Of a stretch of 64,000 nucleotides of DNA, positions 33,428 to 42,196 are shown piece after piece. Under the pieces are notes generated by a model. That model had not been told where the DNA came from, did no database searches, and saw only the letters and a program-made list of their open reading frames with translations. The position numbers and the translations under genes were made by a program. The number at the start of each line of letters is the position of its first letter. Position 1 is the stretch's first letter. This DNA comes from Tateyamaria omphalii (GTDB lineage Bacteria > Pseudomonadota > Alphaproteobacteria > Rhodobacterales > Rhodobacteraceae): the NCBI RefSeq assembly GCF_019802125.1, contig NZ_JAHVHT010000009.1:1-64000 (forward strand), given 5' to 3'.

Positions 33428-34362
33428 CAGCCTTTGACCGCCCCGGCGGTCATGCCGGTGATGATCTGGCGGCTGGCGAGCAGGGTGAAGATGATGGGCG
33501 GGATCGCGAGCAGCATGCCGGTGGCCATGATGACCCCCCACTCCACGTTGAACTCGGACATGTTGTTCACAATCAGGATCGGCACCGTGCGCGTATCACG
33601 GTCCGACAGGGCCGAGGCGAGCAGGTATTCGTTCCATGCGATGCGGAAGGTGAAGATGGCGGCGGCAGCAAGGCCCGGTTTGATCAGGGGCAGGACAACC
33701 TTGAAGAAGACCTGGAACGGCCCCGCCCCATCGACCCGCGCTGCTTCTTCTAGCGACCGGGGGACCTGAACGATGAAACTCTGCAGGATCCAGATCACAA
33801 AGGGTAGGTTCATCGCCACATAGATCAGGATGATACCGGAGTGCGTGCCGGCGAGGCAGACATCGCCTCGCCCGCCAAACGCGTCGCGGATCGCGCCTCC
33901 TATGATGCCATCGCGATCCAGACAGAACTCGTTATTCCACAAACCAAAAACAGGGACGAGCAGCACGGCAGGCGGCACCATGCGCACCATGAGCGTGCTG
34001 AGCGACACGGTGTCCCGCCCCATGAACCGGAACCGCACCAGCGCGTAGGCGGCCATGCATCCGATCACCAGTGTCAGCGCGGTAGAGATCAGAGCGATGA
34101 TCAGCGAATTGATGAAAGCGCCACCAAACTTGAGCGAGCAGAAGTCGAGGTGCTCGGGCTCGTACCAAAGGACATCACACAGCGCTTGCTCATAGTTTTG
34201 GATGGTCGGCATGAAGATCAGGCCGGACGTGCCCGAGATGATGTCCACATCCAGCTTGAACGAGTTCATGAACATCAGGATCACGGGGCCCACGGACATA
34301 AAGACCAGAAGGGCGATGACCGCATAGAAAGCCGGGTTGGCGCGGGAGTTGGGGGTGGACAT
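33427..34362 (-). CDS. CUT1 sugar ABC permease (MalG type) with cysteine-bearing insert
   Basis: This 311-aa inner-membrane permease has the MalG/UgpE-type coupling motif EEAARVDGAGPFQVFFKVVLP. It is some 30 residues longer than usual because two periplasmic loops are enlarged. These loops contain C62 and C75 (ALCDVLWYEPEHLDFCSL) and C147 and C169 (NNEFCLDRDG ... GDVCLAG), so two disulphides are possible. The coding start abuts the partner permease gene (34362). The second permease, ATPase and binding protein lie upstream in the same operon. Confidence 0.9.
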   Translation of the reverse strand: MSTPNSRANPAFYAVIALLVFMSVGPVILMFMNSFKLDVDIISGTSGLIFMPTIQNYEQALCDVLWYEPEHLDFCSLKFGGAFINSLIIALISTALTLVIGCMAAYALVRFRFMGRDTVSLSTLMVRMVPPAVLLVPVFGLWNNEFCLDRDGIIGGAIRDAFGGRGDVCLAGTHSGIILIYVAMNLPFVIWILQSFIVQVPRSLEEAARVDGAGPFQVFFKVVLPLIKPGLAAAAIFTFRIAWNEYLLASALSDRDTRTVPILIVNNMSEFNVEWGVIMATGMLLAIPPIIFTLLASRQIITGMTAGAVKG

Positions 34363-35273
34363 CAGCTTTCCTCCTCGACCAGCGCATTCAGCCGGGCGGC
34401 GCGGGCTTCCTGCCAGCGGTTGAAGGCGAACATGCCCACGGTCAGCAGCAGAAGCAGGATCAAGAGATAGTTGGACATGGCAGCGGCGACGCCAAGTTCC
34501 CGGAACTCAGTGGCGGTACGCGAGATGCGGAGTGCGAGGATTTCGGTAGATAGGCCCGGGCCGCCCTCGGTCATCACGAGGATTACTTCGAGGACCTTGA
34601 AGGCGTCGATCAGGCGAAGAAGAGCGGTCACGATCAAGACGGGCATCATCAGCGGCAGCTTGATGTGGATGATCTGCTGCCACCCCGTGGCGCCGTCGAT
34701 GCGCGCGGCTTCCAGTGCGGACCGGGGCAACGATTGCAGGGCGGCAAGCGACAGGATGAAGATGAAGGGGGTCCACTGCCAGATATCGGCAATGATGACG
34801 GAGGTCAGAGCGTAATCCCCCAACCAGTCCACACGCGGCAGACCAATGCTGTCGAGGAAGCGGTTAAACGTGCCGACAGTGGGGTGGTACATGTAGCGCC
34901 ACATGAGGCCCACCACGACGGGGGCGATCATCATTGGCAGGATGAACATGGTGCGGAGAAGCGAGATGCCGCGGATTTCGCGGTCGAGCAGTAGGGCAAG
35001 GCCCACTCCGATCACCATCTCGATCGTCACCACGAAGAAGGCAAAGCGCAGCGTCACGCCAAGGCTTTCGTGAAAATTCGGGTCGTTCCAGAGGAAGATG
35101 TAGTTCTTGAGGCCCACGAACTCGGCCTCGCCAATGGTCTGGCTCGGGTTCCAGTCGCGGAAGGAGCCCCAGACCATGTAACCCAGCGGGTACATCAGCG
35201 CGATTGCCATGATGATCGCGGCGGGTGCCATGAACATGTAAGGCGTCAGTCGGTTGGCCATCGCGGTACGCAT
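34362..35273 (-). CDS. CUT1 sugar ABC permease (MalF/UgpA type)
   Basis: This 303-aa permease with six predicted helices is the partner of the MalG-type protein. The coupling motif is ALEAARIDGATGWQQIIHIKLP (split here as LEAARIDGATGWQQ and IIHIKLPLMMP). The ATG at 35273 has GGAAAG nearby; an ATG four codons on (35261) is also possible. It follows the binding-protein gene after 82 bases containing a strong hairpin, and shares one base with the next permease gene. Confidence 0.92.
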   Translation of the reverse strand: MRTAMANRLTPYMFMAPAAIIMAIALMYPLGYMVWGSFRDWNPSQTIGEAEFVGLKNYIFLWNDPNFHESLGVTLRFAFFVVTIEMVIGVGLALLLDREIRGISLLRTMFILPMMIAPVVVGLMWRYMYHPTVGTFNRFLDSIGLPRVDWLGDYALTSVIIADIWQWTPFIFILSLAALQSLPRSALEAARIDGATGWQQIIHIKLPLMMPVLIVTALLRLIDAFKVLEVILVMTEGGPGLSTEILALRISRTATEFRELGVAAAMSNYLLILLLLLTVGMFAFNRWQEARAARLNALVEEES

Positions 35274-35309
35274 GGGTCAATCTTTCCGGGGTCTTGAAGG
35301 GGGCAAAGG

Positions 35310-35343
35310 GCCGGGGCGCGGGCGTGTCACCGCACGCCCCGGC
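35310..35343 (-). other. Intercistronic hairpin after the CUT1 binding-protein gene
   Basis: GCCGGGGCG (35310-35318) pairs with CGCCCCGGC (35335-35343) as a perfect 9-bp stem. No T-run follows on the minus strand. Such hairpins behind binding-protein genes usually protect the upstream mRNA and give more binding protein than permease. Confidence 0.6.
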
Positions 35344-35355
35344 AGGAGGAAAGGC

Positions 35356-36684
35356 TTACTGCCAGGTGTAGTAGCCGGCGTCATCCATCACGGCGCGGGT
35401 CCGTTCGGCCACGCCATCCAGCGCTTCCTGAATGTCCAGATCCTCGGTCAGCACCTTGGACATGGTCGTACCGATATCGGCGTTGATCTTGCCCCAGACG
35501 GGGATGATCGGACGCCAGTCGGGGTCGGCGAATTTCAGCGCTTCACCAAAGGTCGAGGCAAACGGGTATTTCTCGTTCAGGCCCGCGTCCTGGTAGGTCG
35601 AGAATCGCGAGGGGTTGCCGCCTTCCATGGCGACCATCAGGTCCCCTTTCTTGGACGTCAGCCACTGCATCAGGAGGAAGGCTGCTTCCTTGTTCTCGGC
35701 GTTTTTGGGAATGCCGATGCCGAAGCCACCGGTTTGCGACCCGCGACGGACACCTTCGGGGTGCATGGCATAGCCAACCTTGCCAACCACCTGGCTCCGC
35801 TCGGGATCCTCGAACCCTGGCATGAAGGCGATGGAATCCATGAACATGGCAGCCTGACCGCTGGCGAATGCGTTTGCTGCTTCGGAGGGACCAAAGCTCA
35901 TTGCGCCTTCGGGGCCGCAATCGACAATGGTTTTCAGTGCATTGGCCGCCTCGACACCGGCAGCGTTGTTGATGATCGGGTTCCATGCGTCGTCAAAGAC
36001 GCGACCGCCCAGCGGGGCGAGGTGCAAAAGGAAGGCGTGGCTGGCCTGGTGACCGGAGGCTGCGCGGGAAGCCATGCCGCCCATGCCCGGCTCGACCTCG
36101 GGGATCTTGCAGGCTGCATCGAGCAGTTGGTCGTAGTTCTCCGGGGTTGGAATCCCGTGCTTTTCAAAGATGTCCTTGCGGTAGGCCAGGACGGACGTTT
36201 CCGAACCAAAGGGGATGCCAAACAGGGATCCGGTCGGACCGGGCAGATACCCCTTGAAGCCGCCCGCGACGCCGATGTTCTCGACATAGCCGTCGATCAG
36301 GTCACCGGCATCATAGTTCGGGTCGGCCAGCTTGGGGTTCATGAAATACTTGGCGAGGTTTTCCAGCTGGTCGGCAAAGACATAGTCGGCCTTGGAAAAC
36401 ACGACGTAGGAGATCAGGTCGTACTCACCTTCATCCTGCGCCAGTTCCAGCGTCTGACGCTCGCGCATCTTGAGGTAGGGCAGTTGGTCCACTTCGACCT
36501 CGATGCCCGTTTCCTTGGTGAACTCGGGCAGCACCTTCATTGCGGCATTATAGTGCGGGTGCGCAGGGAAGTTCACGATCAGCGTCGTGCCCGCATATTC
36601 TTCGTAGGGGTTGGCATAGGCCGCCCCTGCCATGATGGCAGCGGTCGTCAGACCCACCGCGGTTGTTTTCAGTCCTTTGAACAT
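35356..36684 (-). CDS. CUT1 sugar-binding protein
   Basis: This 442-aa periplasmic solute-binding protein (family 1) has a signal peptide of about 24 residues (ending AYA-NP). The mature N-terminus TTLIVNFPAHPHYNAAMKVLPEF and the repeated two-lobe pattern with GSLFGIPFGSETSVLAYRKD are typical of carbohydrate receptors. GGGAGGAAC precedes ATG 36684. Because the operon also encodes a gluconolactonase-like protein, a sugar that is oxidised to a lactone is a possible ligand, but nothing in the protein fixes it. Confidence 0.9.
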   Translation of the reverse strand: MFKGLKTTAVGLTTAAIMAGAAYANPYEEYAGTTLIVNFPAHPHYNAAMKVLPEFTKETGIEVEVDQLPYLKMRERQTLELAQDEGEYDLISYVVFSKADYVFADQLENLAKYFMNPKLADPNYDAGDLIDGYVENIGVAGGFKGYLPGPTGSLFGIPFGSETSVLAYRKDIFEKHGIPTPENYDQLLDAACKIPEVEPGMGGMASRAASGHQASHAFLLHLAPLGGRVFDDAWNPIINNAAGVEAANALKTIVDCGPEGAMSFGPSEAANAFASGQAAMFMDSIAFMPGFEDPERSQVVGKVGYAMHPEGVRRGSQTGGFGIGIPKNAENKEAAFLLMQWLTSKKGDLMVAMEGGNPSRFSTYQDAGLNEKYPFASTFGEALKFADPDWRPIIPVWGKINADIGTTMSKVLTEDLDIQEALDGVAERTRAVMDDAGYYTWQ

Positions 36685-36713
36685 GTGTTCCTCCCTTAGA
36701 ACTTTATTGATTT

Positions 36714-37802
36714 TCAAAGTGCGTTTTCGGTTGTGCGGTCGAACAGGTGTACGCCGCGTTGGTTGACCGCGAATGTGAGGGTTTGGCCGAGCGCAACGGG
36801 GCTTTCAGAGTTCACCTCGACCATCACCTGCGCCGAGCCGCATTTGCAGAGCAGCACGGACTGCGCGCCGATATATTCGGAGACCTGCACGTCGAGCGTG
36901 AGTGCCGTTGCCGGGTCAGCTGCGTCGTCATAGCTGAGGTCAGAGGGCCGGATGCCCAGTGTCACCTCGCGGCTTGAATGCGCCTTGGCCTTGGCCGCAA
37001 TCTCGCCCGACAGTTTCAGGTCAAAGCCTTCCCCGGTGACCCATATCTCCCCTACCCGCTCTTCCAGTGCGCCGTCGAGGAAGTTCATCGGCGGCATACC
37101 CATGAAGCCGGCGACGAACTTGTTGACCGGGCGTTTGAACAGCTCTTCGGGCGTGCCCTGCTGCTGGATATAGCCGCCATGCATGACGACGATCCGATCG
37201 GCGAGCGTCATCGCCTCGATCTGGTCGTGGGTGACGTAGATCATGTTTTTCTGCACGCGCTGGCTCATGAGGGCCAGTTCGGCCCGCATCTGCCCGCGCA
37301 GCTTGGCGTCGAGGTTCGACAGCGGTTCATCGAATAGGAAGATGCCGGAATCTTTGGCCAAGGCGCGAGCCATGGCAACCCGTTGGCGCTGCCCACCCGA
37401 CAAGGCACCGGGCTTGCGGCCCAGGAAGTCGGTCAGGCCCACCATCTCGGCCACTTCTTTGACCTTGGCGTTGATCTCGGATTTCGGGCGGCGGGCCAGG
37501 CGCAGGGCAAAGCTGATGTTCTGCGCCACGTTCATGTGCGGGTAGAGCGCGTAGTCCTGAAATACCATCGCCAGATCGCGTTCCTTGGGCTCCAGATGAC
37601 TGACCGGTTTGTCGTCGACGTAAATCTCGCCATCCGACACATCCTCAAGCCCCGCGATCATGCGCAACGTTGTAGACTTGCCGCAGCCGGAGGGACCGAC
37701 GAGCACGGTAAATTCGTTCTCCGCCATCTCAAGCTCGATGCCGTGCAGCACCTCAACATTGCCGTAGCGTTTGACCAGATTGTCGAGCCGGATGGTGGGC
37801 AT
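36714..37802 (-). CDS. CUT1 sugar ABC ATPase (MalK/UgpC type)
   Basis: This 362-aa ATPase has Walker A GPSGCGKST, Q-loop VFQDYALYPHM, signature LSGGQRQRVAMARAL, Walker B FLFDEPLSNLD and a C-terminal regulatory TOBE-type domain (about 240-360). MPTIRLDNLVKRYGNVEVLH is the usual N-terminus. It is the first gene of the operon 37802 to 31801; the paired LacI operators sit 19-54 bases upstream. Some MalK-type ATPases serve several importers, which is possible here too. Confidence 0.94.
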   Translation of the reverse strand: MPTIRLDNLVKRYGNVEVLHGIELEMAENEFTVLVGPSGCGKSTTLRMIAGLEDVSDGEIYVDDKPVSHLEPKERDLAMVFQDYALYPHMNVAQNISFALRLARRPKSEINAKVKEVAEMVGLTDFLGRKPGALSGGQRQRVAMARALAKDSGIFLFDEPLSNLDAKLRGQMRAELALMSQRVQKNMIYVTHDQIEAMTLADRIVVMHGGYIQQQGTPEELFKRPVNKFVAGFMGMPPMNFLDGALEERVGEIWVTGEGFDLKLSGEIAAKAKAHSSREVTLGIRPSDLSYDDAADPATALTLDVQVSEYIGAQSVLLCKCGSAQVMVEVNSESPVALGQTLTFAVNQRGVHLFDRTTENAL

Positions 37803-37820
37803 AGGTGTTCTTCCGTTCTT

Positions 37821-37856
37821 TGTTACCGGTCACATTAACGATTGTGACCGGTAACA
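37821..37856. promoter_or_regulatory. Paired LacI operators in front of the CUT1 operon
   Basis: TGTTACCGGTCACA (37821-37834) and its exact reverse complement (37843-37856) are separated by eight bases, giving a 14-bp perfect inverted repeat in which each arm is itself a near-palindromic operator. The centres are 22 bases apart, two helical turns, suiting cooperative binding by two dimers of the regulator encoded next door. Confidence 0.8.
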
Positions 37857-37901
37857 CAAGAGAAATTACCCTGCGTAACCACCTGAAAACCCTTGGTTTC
37901 G

Positions 37902-38933
37902 CTATTTCGTGCTGTCGCGGAAGGTCAGATTTACCGGCACAGGAACCAGTGAGCGACTCACCGGCGCATCGTCTGACAGCAGCTGCCCGATTAGTTTCCC
38001 GGTCTCGCGCCCGATGGTTTTCGGGTCCACGGAGACGGTCGTGATCGTGGGGGTGGCAAAGCGCGACACCTCAAAGTCGCCAAAGCCCGCGATGCCAATA
38101 TCTCCAGGCACGGATTTACCGAGTTTCAGCATCACCGACAGCACGCCAAAGGCGGGGGCATCCGACACACAGAACACGCAATCGGTGTCGGGAAACTCTT
38201 TGAGCAAACGGGTGGCAGCCTCCGCGCCCTCTTCGATAGACAAGGGCGGCTTGCCGATTTTGAGCGCCCGATCTGTCGGCAGGCCCGCCTCCTTCATCGC
38301 ATCTAGATAGCCTTTGCGTCGGGCCGCGCCACGAGTCCAATCATCATCCGCCTCACCCACGAACGCGATGTTGCGATAGCCCCTCGCGATCAACGCCCGC
38401 GTCATGTCCGCCGCAGCCTTGCGGTTGGAAAAGCCGATGGTGTGGCCGATGGGATTGTCGGGCCGCTCCCACAGCTCGATCACCGGGATATGCGCATCGC
38501 TGAGAAGTGCGATGGTGCGATCTGAATGCCCATCATAGGACAGCACGATCGCCTCTGGGCGACGCTTGAGCATGTCCTCGACCAGCTGCTCCTCGCGATC
38601 CGGGGAATAGTCCGTGTGGCCCAGCAGGATTTGCTGCCCGATACCCTCCAGTTCTTCAGTCAGCGCTTGCACGGTTTCGGCAAAGTGCAGGTTGTTGAGC
38701 GATGGGACCAGCACCGCCACAAATCCCGAGCGCTTGGTCGTCAGACTGCCCGCCATTTGGTCGGGCACATAATTCATTTCACGCACGACCTTCAGGATAC
38801 GGTCGCGCGTGTCCTTGGAAATCGGGCTGTCCTTTTTCAGCGCACGGCTGACAGTCATGCGCGACACACCGGCCGCGCGGGCCACATCGCGCATCGTGAC
38901 GGGGCCAGAGGATTTGGACGGTGTCTGGGGCAT
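37902..38933 (-). CDS. LacI-family repressor of the CUT1 operon
   Basis: This 343-aa repressor has an N-terminal helix-turn-helix and hinge (VTMRDVARAAGVSRMTVSRA, then LKKDSPISKDTRDRILKVV) and a periplasmic-binding-protein-like sensor domain. It is most similar in this window to the regulator at 49856-50860. ATG 38933 was chosen over an upstream TTG at 38969 because the longer form would read through an operator-like sequence. It sits directly upstream of the CUT1 operon, with paired operators between them and another in front of its own gene, which implies local control plus autorepression. Confidence 0.92.
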   Translation of the reverse strand: MPQTPSKSSGPVTMRDVARAAGVSRMTVSRALKKDSPISKDTRDRILKVVREMNYVPDQMAGSLTTKRSGFVAVLVPSLNNLHFAETVQALTEELEGIGQQILLGHTDYSPDREEQLVEDMLKRRPEAIVLSYDGHSDRTIALLSDAHIPVIELWERPDNPIGHTIGFSNRKAAADMTRALIARGYRNIAFVGEADDDWTRGAARRKGYLDAMKEAGLPTDRALKIGKPPLSIEEGAEAATRLLKEFPDTDCVFCVSDAPAFGVLSVMLKLGKSVPGDIGIAGFGDFEVSRFATPTITTVSVDPKTIGRETGKLIGQLLSDDAPVSRSLVPVPVNLTFRDSTK

Positions 38934-38944
38934 AGCCTGCAGGG

Positions 38945-38958
38945 TGTGCCCGGTCACA
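38945..38958. promoter_or_regulatory. Operator-like palindrome upstream of the LacI gene at 37902
   Basis: TGTGCCCGGTCACA differs from TGTTACCGGTCACA of the downstream operators at only two positions. It lies 12 bases before the repressor start codon, consistent with autoregulation. Confidence 0.65.
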
Positions 38959-39201
38959 ACGCGCGTCAAGATGCAATTTCAGGGCATCTTTCATCCGTTT
39001 CGGCGCCTTGGAACCAGCACGACATAAACGGGCGTAAAATCGAAATACTTGGAGAATTGCGGATTTTGTAATAATCTGCGGTAGAAATTCATTTCTTCAA
39101 TACGCATCCGTCTTTTCTGGCGGTTCCATGAAACACATTGAAAATAGGCCGCTACGAGGTGGCAAAGGATATTCAACACTGACTTTTTGAAGGATTTTAA
39201 T

Positions 39202-40896
39202 ATGTCAGGGCTTACAAAACGGGATGGCGAAATTTCGCGCCTGCATCCTGCCATTCGCGACAGTGTCGCTACCATCCAGAAGAAGCTAAACGCCGAGAAA
39301 ATCCCGTTCCGGGTGTTCGAGGCATTCCGCACCCCGCACAGACAAGCCAGCCTTTACGCCAAGGGACGTACCAAACCGGGAAACAAGGTCACATGGGTTG
39401 GCCCTTGGGGTTCAATCCATCAGTACGGATTGGCGGTGGATTTCGTTCTGTACGAAAATGGGAAATGGAGCTGGGACGACAGCGGCGCCAAAGCGAAATG
39501 GTGGGCCCGGATGCACGAGGTTGCCGCCGAACACAACATGACCCCGCTTTACAACAAGAAGAAGCAGCTGATTGAAAAACCGCATGTTCAATTGGTGGGT
39601 GTTACATCTTCCGAATTGCGCGATGGCATCTATCCGGACGGCGGCGATGCTGTCTGGGCCGAGCATCTTGCCGACTTAATCGACAGTTGGAACGGAAGTG
39701 GCGCGCCCGCCAAGCCGCCTTCGGCACCGGAAAAGCCTGCGCTCGATCCCACGCTTGTCGTTGATGTCGACCCGGCTCCGACGGCGGCTCCAACGCTCTT
39801 GCCCAGCTCAGCGGATGCGGACGAACGTTTCGAGAAGCTACACGGTTTTATCAAATGGGCAGAGGGGGGTTTTGCCAATCACCCCGAGGATACGGGTGGG
39901 GCCACCAATTTCGGGATCACCCGCGAAACGCTTGAGGATTGGCGCGGCAAGCCCGTAACCGAAGAAGATGTGCGCGCCCTAGGCCGGGAAGAGGCGGACC
40001 TGATCCTGCGCACCAACTACTATGCACGCTGCCGCTGCGGGGAAATGCCGGACCGCACAGCAATGGTCGTTTACAACACCGCCGTCCTGTCCGGCACGGA
40101 CAAGGCAGTCCGGACTCTGCAGGAAGCGTTCAACACGATGGGCATGACGGTCAATGGCGGGCCTCTCAAGGTAGATGGGATCATCGGGCGCAACACAATT
40201 GCAGCCGCGCGCGAGACCGACGCCGAGGCCATGTCCGACACCTATGTCGACCTGTACGAAGCCTATCTCAAGACCCGCCACAACTTCGATACTTTCGGAA
40301 ATGGTTGGATGAACCGGATTGCGAAGCTGCGTGAATTCCTCACCACATTGCCAAAGGGGGCGGGCAAGCGCCCGACGACTGTCATGAAAGTATCCAACAA
40401 ACCCTTGGGCCTGGACTTGGATGCAGATGACCTGCTCTCCGTGATCGCCGCGGTGTCCACGGGTGGCAAAAGCGCTGCCGCGAAGCTGGTGTTGAACCGC
40501 ATCATCAAGAAGAAAGTCGCGCAAGCGGAGGACGACAGCGTGACCGAAAGCCTGCTGAAGGCGGCGCTGGAAGAGAGACTTGATGACCTCGAACCAGAGA
40601 CGCCGACACCTGACAAACCACCACTCACACCCGTCAATGCAGCGCTGGGAGAGACTGTCGGCAGGCTGCTGAACGGCAGGAAGTCCGTCATCGGGATCGT
40701 CGGGCTGGTCCTTACATCAGTTGTTCCGACCTTGTTCCCAGAGGGCGGCGGTATAATTCACCCTGACCTCTTGAAGCAGTTTGAAGACAACCCGGATATC
40801 CAGACAATCCTGTTCACTTTACTCAGCATCTTCACCGGGTGGGGCTTCCTGGGAAAAATCGACAAGGCGATCCGCGACGTGCGGGCGGAGATCTGA
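39202..40896 (+). CDS. Peptidase M15 - GH108 muramidase - holin-like fusion protein
   Basis: This 564-aa protein has four recognisable parts. Residues 1-150 form an M15/VanY-type D,L-peptidase with zinc motif SIHQYGLAVD (His73, Asp80) and EKPH (Glu125, His128). A Pro/Ala-rich linker follows. Residues 207-310 match GH108 muramidases, with catalytic Glu221 in KWAEGGFANHPEDTGGATNFG, and a peptidoglycan-binding region extends to about 380. The C-terminus has two membrane helices (about 495-513 and 534-553), like a small holin. No signal peptide is present. The start is ATG 39202 with AAGGA upstream, rather than TTG 39187. It is a lone gene with no phage neighbours. Confidence 0.85.
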   Translation: MSGLTKRDGEISRLHPAIRDSVATIQKKLNAEKIPFRVFEAFRTPHRQASLYAKGRTKPGNKVTWVGPWGSIHQYGLAVDFVLYENGKWSWDDSGAKAKWWARMHEVAAEHNMTPLYNKKKQLIEKPHVQLVGVTSSELRDGIYPDGGDAVWAEHLADLIDSWNGSGAPAKPPSAPEKPALDPTLVVDVDPAPTAAPTLLPSSADADERFEKLHGFIKWAEGGFANHPEDTGGATNFGITRETLEDWRGKPVTEEDVRALGREEADLILRTNYYARCRCGEMPDRTAMVVYNTAVLSGTDKAVRTLQEAFNTMGMTVNGGPLKVDGIIGRNTIAAARETDAEAMSDTYVDLYEAYLKTRHNFDTFGNGWMNRIAKLREFLTTLPKGAGKRPTTVMKVSNKPLGLDLDADDLLSVIAAVSTGGKSAAAKLVLNRIIKKKVAQAEDDSVTESLLKAALEERLDDLEPETPTPDKPPLTPVNAALGETVGRLLNGRKSVIGIVGLVLTSVVPTLFPEGGGIIHPDLLKQFEDNPDIQTILFTLLSIFTGWGFLGKIDKAIRDVRAEI

Positions 40897-40913
40897 GCCA
40901 TTTCACAAAGAAA

Positions 40914-40942
40914 ACGCCCCCGATCATTCGGACCGGGGGCGT
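40914..40942. terminator. Bidirectional terminator between the lysin fusion and the CUT2 operon
   Basis: A 9-bp stem (ACGCCCCCG, 40914-40922, with 40934-40942) closes an 11-base loop. The plus side is followed by ACTATTTTCT and the minus side by TTTTCTTTG, so both converging units can end here. Confidence 0.85.
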
Positions 40943-40963
40943 ACTATTTTCTGTAAACGCGAT

Positions 40964-42109
40964 TTAACGCTTGAGCGCGCCGACCCCTGAGAAGCGGAAC
41001 GCTTCCTGTTCCAGCGCATCAATCTCTTCAGCGCTCATCTGGTCATGCGCGACCGTGATCCGTCCGAGGAAGACAAAGGGCAAGTCGCCCGAGCGGCCTT
41101 CAAGATCAGCCTTGATCGCTTCGGCCGTGGCAGCGCCCACGTCGTCGCCCATGCGCATCGGTGTCGCGTCCAGCTCGCCTCGGCGGATGGCGTCGAGCTC
41201 CAGCCCAGTGCCGCCCCAACCGGTTGAGAAGATCTCTTTCTCCTTACCAACCGATACCTGCGCCTCAACCGATCCCATCGCCATCGCGGTGTTGGCGTTA
41301 TGGATAATCGTGGCCTCCGGGTAGGACTGCAGGATCAGCGATGTGCCGGCAAAGCCGCCCTCGCGCTGATACTCACCATAGTGTTCATAGACGGTGGTCC
41401 AGCCTGCTTTCTCCTCGACGCAGGCTTTGAAGTCACCCGAACGCTGGTTGTCGGTGATGCCGGGAATGCCGCGGTTCATCGCCATGGTGACACCTTCGCC
41501 CAGACGGCCGATCATGTAGTCGCACATGGTTAGTGCACCGGCGGCGGACGAGAAGTCGAACCAGGCCGCAGGCTGATGCTCCAGCTCTTTCAGCGGGGTG
41601 TGGAACGCCCAGACGTAAGTGGTCAGGTCGTCGGTCTCAGCCGCCAGTTTCGAGATGTTGTCGGCCTGGATCGCCAGTTCGGAAGGTCCAAAGACGACGT
41701 AGTCATAGATGTCTTTGTCCAGGACCACCTGATTGGCATAGGTCGTTTGCAGCGAGTGTTCGATCTGGCGCGAGGCGAACTCGGTGGTTTCATACTGAAT
41801 GCCCAACTGGTCAAGACGCTTGGTCATCGCCAGATAGTTACGCGCCCAGAAGTCCGAGGTGTCCGACGAAGGATAGATCAGCGCGATCTGGATCGGTGCA
41901 TCCTGCGTTCCACTGAACTTGACGGCGTCACCGCCGACAACAGCCTGCATGGCCTCTAGCTTACCTTCGGCATTCACCTCATCCGGCACCCAGTAATCGC
42001 GGTCTGCGATGTCGGGCAGCTCCTTCAGCGGCAGGGTTGCGTGACCATCGGCCATTGCCATTCCGGTCATCGCTGTTGCCACGAGGGCTGTTGTTGCTAA
42101 AAATCTCAT
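40964..42109 (-). CDS. CUT2-type sugar-binding protein (system II)
   Basis: This 381-aa periplasmic binding protein of the ribose/galactose (periplasmic binding protein family 4) type has a signal peptide ending near MAMA-DG. IQIALIYPSSDTSDFWARNYLAMTKRL and IIHNANTAMAMGSVEAQ are typical strands of the fold; the sequence also recalls TorT-like sensors. It ends the six-gene CUT2 operon and is separated from its permease gene by a large hairpin. Together with the genes at 42197-44082 it forms the second of two importers in the operon. Confidence 0.85.
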   Translation of the reverse strand: MRFLATTALVATAMTGMAMADGHATLPLKELPDIADRDYWVPDEVNAEGKLEAMQAVVGGDAVKFSGTQDAPIQIALIYPSSDTSDFWARNYLAMTKRLDQLGIQYETTEFASRQIEHSLQTTYANQVVLDKDIYDYVVFGPSELAIQADNISKLAAETDDLTTYVWAFHTPLKELEHQPAAWFDFSSAAGALTMCDYMIGRLGEGVTMAMNRGIPGITDNQRSGDFKACVEEKAGWTTVYEHYGEYQREGGFAGTSLILQSYPEATIIHNANTAMAMGSVEAQVSVGKEKEIFSTGWGGTGLELDAIRRGELDATPMRMGDDVGAATAEAIKADLEGRSGDLPFVFLGRITVAHDQMSAEEIDALEQEAFRFSGVGALKR

Positions 42110-42134
42110 TTCGGTTCCTCCCTTTGCAATGAGA

Positions 42135-42184
42135 GCGGGACCATCGGTCGGGTCGGGGCTGCACCCCCGGCCCGGCCATCCCGC
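42135..42184 (-). other. Large intercistronic hairpin between CUT2 permease II and binding protein II
   Basis: GCGGGA (42135-42140) pairs with TCCCGC (42179-42184), and GC-rich inner segments (GGTCGGGTCGGGG against CCCCCGGCCCGGCC) extend the stem with small mismatches. No T-run follows. It probably acts on mRNA stability or ribosome loading of the last gene. Confidence 0.55.
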
Positions 42185-42196
42185 ATTTTGGCCGGA

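Noticed and set aside
35254-36699. Plus-strand open frame of 481 codons opposite the CUT1 binding-protein gene
   Set aside because: Shadow frame; no motifs, and the opposite strand encodes a complete exported receptor.
38991-39332. Minus-strand frame of 113 codons across the LacI-lysin spacer
   Set aside because: No ribosome-binding site, mixed composition, and it overlaps the lysin coding start.
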